Positions 8,299 to 10,024 of a stretch of 10,024 nucleotides of DNA are shown piece after piece. Each line of letters opens with the position of its first letter. The first letter of the stretch is position 1. A program made the position numbers and the translations under genes. This DNA comes from Collybiopsis luxurians FD-317 M1 (Eukaryota > Basidiomycota > Agaricomycetes > Agaricales > Omphalotaceae): positions 123,592 through 133,615 of the forward strand of contig KN834817.1 in the NCBI GenBank assembly GCA_000827265.1. The letters run 5' to 3'. A model generated the notes under the pieces. The model had not been told where the DNA came from and made no database searches. It saw nothing but the letters and a program-made list of their open reading frames with translations.

Positions 8299-8431
8299 AC
8301 CTAGATCTTGCCAACCAGGAAAAAAACTGAGAGTTGCCTAACAAGGAGAGCCAGCTCTTGTCACAGAGCAGAAAAACCTGAGAACTAGGTAGCAACCAGT
8401 GATACATACCCATTCTTTGCCGAATAGTGAC

Positions 8432-8998
8432 TGTCACGCCCTGTACTCCTGCGCATGGAGCATGACAAGTTCACCATCCTGGTGAACTTGGATTATAGGT
8501 AATCCATGGTCGACGGCACATCAATGATGAATTTTTACAAATATGAATATTTAGTTACATATTTTAGATGCTCGTACGGATTTAGACTCAACCGTCCTAT
8601 GCGGTCGAGTTTTATGTAGACTCTCAGCTCCTGAGCGTCAGCATACTTTAACAATTCGTTGGTGTATTTAAAGTAGGGATGTTATTTTAGAATATAGACT
8701 ACTTTTTCCTTCGCTCTCTCATTCAGACCTCGGAAAGCCCCTTCGCACTCACTCTGACTCAGTAGTTCGATGCTTGCATATCACAAAATTGGCATATCAT
8801 TTGTCTGAAAATATACATACACTCCTACATACTTCAAGTTATTACAACAATGACAAGAACAACAAAAAGAACTACTACACATTCCAATATGGTTACAATT
8901 CATACTCATGGCTTCACAGCAGATGGAAACGTGCAGTCAGAATCATGGTTTTTGAACTTGAGCACCAGTATCATAGGGTTGGATAATATTTCGTGACT
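8432..8998. mobile_element. Probable solo LTR of a Gypsy-like retrotransposon
   Basis: Begins TGTCACG and ends near CGTGAC(T), its inverted complement apart from the last base, giving about 567 bp. Inside are a TATA-like GTATTTAAAG near 8664 and a downstream CTCTCTCATTCAGACC stretch, as in fungal LTR promoter and R regions. There are no pol or gag frames beside it. A 5-bp target duplication is not clear (GTGAC on the left; the right side depends on the chosen end), so the boundaries are provisional. An alternative right end is TGACA at 8855. Confidence 0.45.
8466..8490. repeat. Perfect 11-bp inverted repeat with 3-nt loop
   Basis: CAAGTTCACCA, loop TCC, TGGTGAACTTG. It lies near the left end of the putative LTR. 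It could be a transcript hairpin or a dyad protein site. Confidence 0.7.
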
Positions 8999-9069
8999 CC
9001 TGTGTAAAGTAGTCACTGATCGGCAAAATTTCCCTACAGCAAAAGTCACCAGGAGACACTCGACAATTC

Positions 9070-10024
9070 CTAGGCACTCCTAGATTTTTTCCGGCTCTTT
9101 GGGCTCCCCCAGAGCGATTTGGGACTTCTCAGAGCCCTGAAAATCTTCTTCAGGCGATGCTGGAGACCTCGGGGCCGCTTAGGACTTGAGTGGCGTCTTC
9201 TGAGGGTATCAGTAGCACCTTTTTGGAGTAAAAGATGTACTATGGCCTTATTGCCTTTAGCACGAGCAGCTTGAAGAGCATTGCCACCCTGAGCATTGAT
9301 GTCAACTCCTTTCTCAAGTAAAAGTTTGACAATGTTCTCATTTCCATTGACCACAGCTGCCAGGAGGGCATTACCATATTTGCCGCAATGAGTATCAACA
9401 TCAGCACCATTCATAAGCAATAATTTAGCCATGTTCTCATTCCTGTTGGCAACAGCAGCCAGGTGACTATTGCCATATGTATCACCCTCATCATTTATGT
9501 CAGCTTTCTCAAGTAAAAACCTAATTACATTCTCATTTTCATTGCCTGCAGTTGTCAGGAGGGCATTGCTATAATTGCTACCATGAGCATCAACATCAGC
9601 ACCATTCTTAGGTAAGAGTTTAGCCACATTCTCATTCCCATATGTGCTAGCCTGAGCATTGATGGAATTAGCTCCTTTATCAAGTAGAAGCTCAGCCATC
9701 TTTGCATTCCCAGTGGCCACAGCAGCCAAGAAGGGTCTGCTATAGTTGGCACCCTGAGCATTGACATCAACTCCATTCTCAAGTAAAAGGCTAACCATGC
9801 TATCATTGTTGTTCACTACAGCAACCAGGAGGGCATTGCCATAAAACCCATCCTTAGCATTGATAACAGCTCCTTTCTCAAGTAACAGTCTAACAATGTT
9901 TTCATTATCATTTGCTACAGCAGTAAGGAAGGCATTGCCATATTTGCCACCCTGAGCATGGACATCAGCACCTTGGTCTAGTAAAAGTTTAACCACGTTC
10001 TCATTGTTGGTGGCTACAGCAGTC
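9070..10024 (-). CDS. Ankyrin-repeat protein C-terminus, probable second NACHT-ANK paralog
   Basis: The frame is open from the right edge (10023) to TAG at 9072-9070, 317 residues, with its N-terminus outside the window. About nine ankyrin units fill residues 1-272. Several are irregular: one lacks part of its first helix (STYGNENVAKLLPKNGADVD), one lacks a Gly before ADIN, and the last linker is cut to AQGGNALQAA. The 45-residue tail is basic and Ser/Pro-rich (RRRHSSPKRPRG, GSPKSRKKSRSA) and may hold a nuclear targeting signal. Unit wording (KLLLEKG, DINAQGG, YGNALLAAV) matches the left gene, and orientation is the same, so I infer a paralog of that receptor. The NACHT part is not visible here. 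Confidence 0.85.
   Translation of the reverse strand, partial: TAVATNNENVVKLLLDQGADVHAQGGKYGNAFLTAVANDNENIVRLLLEKGAVINAKDGFYGNALLVAVVNNNDSMVSLLLENGVDVNAQGANYSRPFLAAVATGNAKMAELLLDKGANSINAQASTYGNENVAKLLPKNGADVDAHGSNYSNALLTTAGNENENVIRFLLEKADINDEGDTYGNSHLAAVANRNENMAKLLLMNGADVDTHCGKYGNALLAAVVNGNENIVKLLLEKGVDINAQGGNALQAARAKGNKAIVHLLLQKGATDTLRRRHSSPKRPRGLQHRLKKIFRALRSPKSLWGSPKSRKKSRSA
9208..10024 (-). repeat. Ankyrin repeats of the right-hand gene, about nine units
   Basis: Mostly 99-bp units with consensus LLAAVxNxNENMVKLLLEKG then ADVNAQGxxYGNA. The first unit is cut by the edge. The units are more diverged from each other than those of the left-hand gene. Confidence 0.88.

Larger units (their letters stand above)
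7644..8431. other. Intergenic stretch without recognisable gene
   Basis: Open frames on both strands are short and unlike any family I know. It contains an imperfect direct repeat (7731-7838), two GACCTCAGG copies (8226-8245) and three GTCCAA units (8281-8298). Confidence 0.5.

Noticed and set aside
8774..8986. Plus-strand ORF of 70 residues
   Set aside because: Lies in the AT-rich end of the putative LTR. Tyr/Asn/His-rich wording with no domain.
9555..9806. Minus-strand 83-residue ORF
   Set aside because: Shadow of the right-hand ankyrin gene in another frame.

Overview
The window looks like nuclear DNA of a filamentous ascomycete fungus, possibly a Pezizomycete (the class is a guess). Evidence: a fungal NACHT-ankyrin gene with four spliceosomal introns of 48-57 nt, decayed remains of a fungal MFS sugar transporter with similar introns, and a probable solo LTR.

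Layout. (1) 1-3505, minus: a five-exon NLR-like STAND ATPase gene (short leader, NACHT domain, helical/winged-helix region, about 18 ankyrin repeats) that runs off the left edge still open. It has no internal stop once the introns are removed. Its Walker A motif exists only after splicing. A TATA box and an upstream ORF precede it. (2) 3561-8431: about 4.9 kb with no intact gene. It holds decayed coding sequence: an acidic minus-strand fragment (3913-4309), a plus-strand sugar-transporter pseudogene (4600-5690) followed by a second partial copy of its middle (5703-5925), and a minus-strand relic I could not name (5965-7643). 7644-8431 is essentially empty. (3) 8432-8998: a probable solo LTR. 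(4) 9070-10024, minus: the C-terminal end of a second ankyrin gene of the same kind, entering from the right edge and ending in a basic Ser/Arg/Lys-rich tail.

The two ankyrin genes lie in the same direction and share a repeat consensus, so this is probably a piece of an NLR-paralog cluster separated by pseudogenes and a transposon footprint. In fungi such proteins act in non-self recognition and regulated cell death. The ankyrin repeats are close to identical in places, as expected for a recognition domain that changes by unit duplication and exchange. No intact partner effector gene is visible between the two genes.
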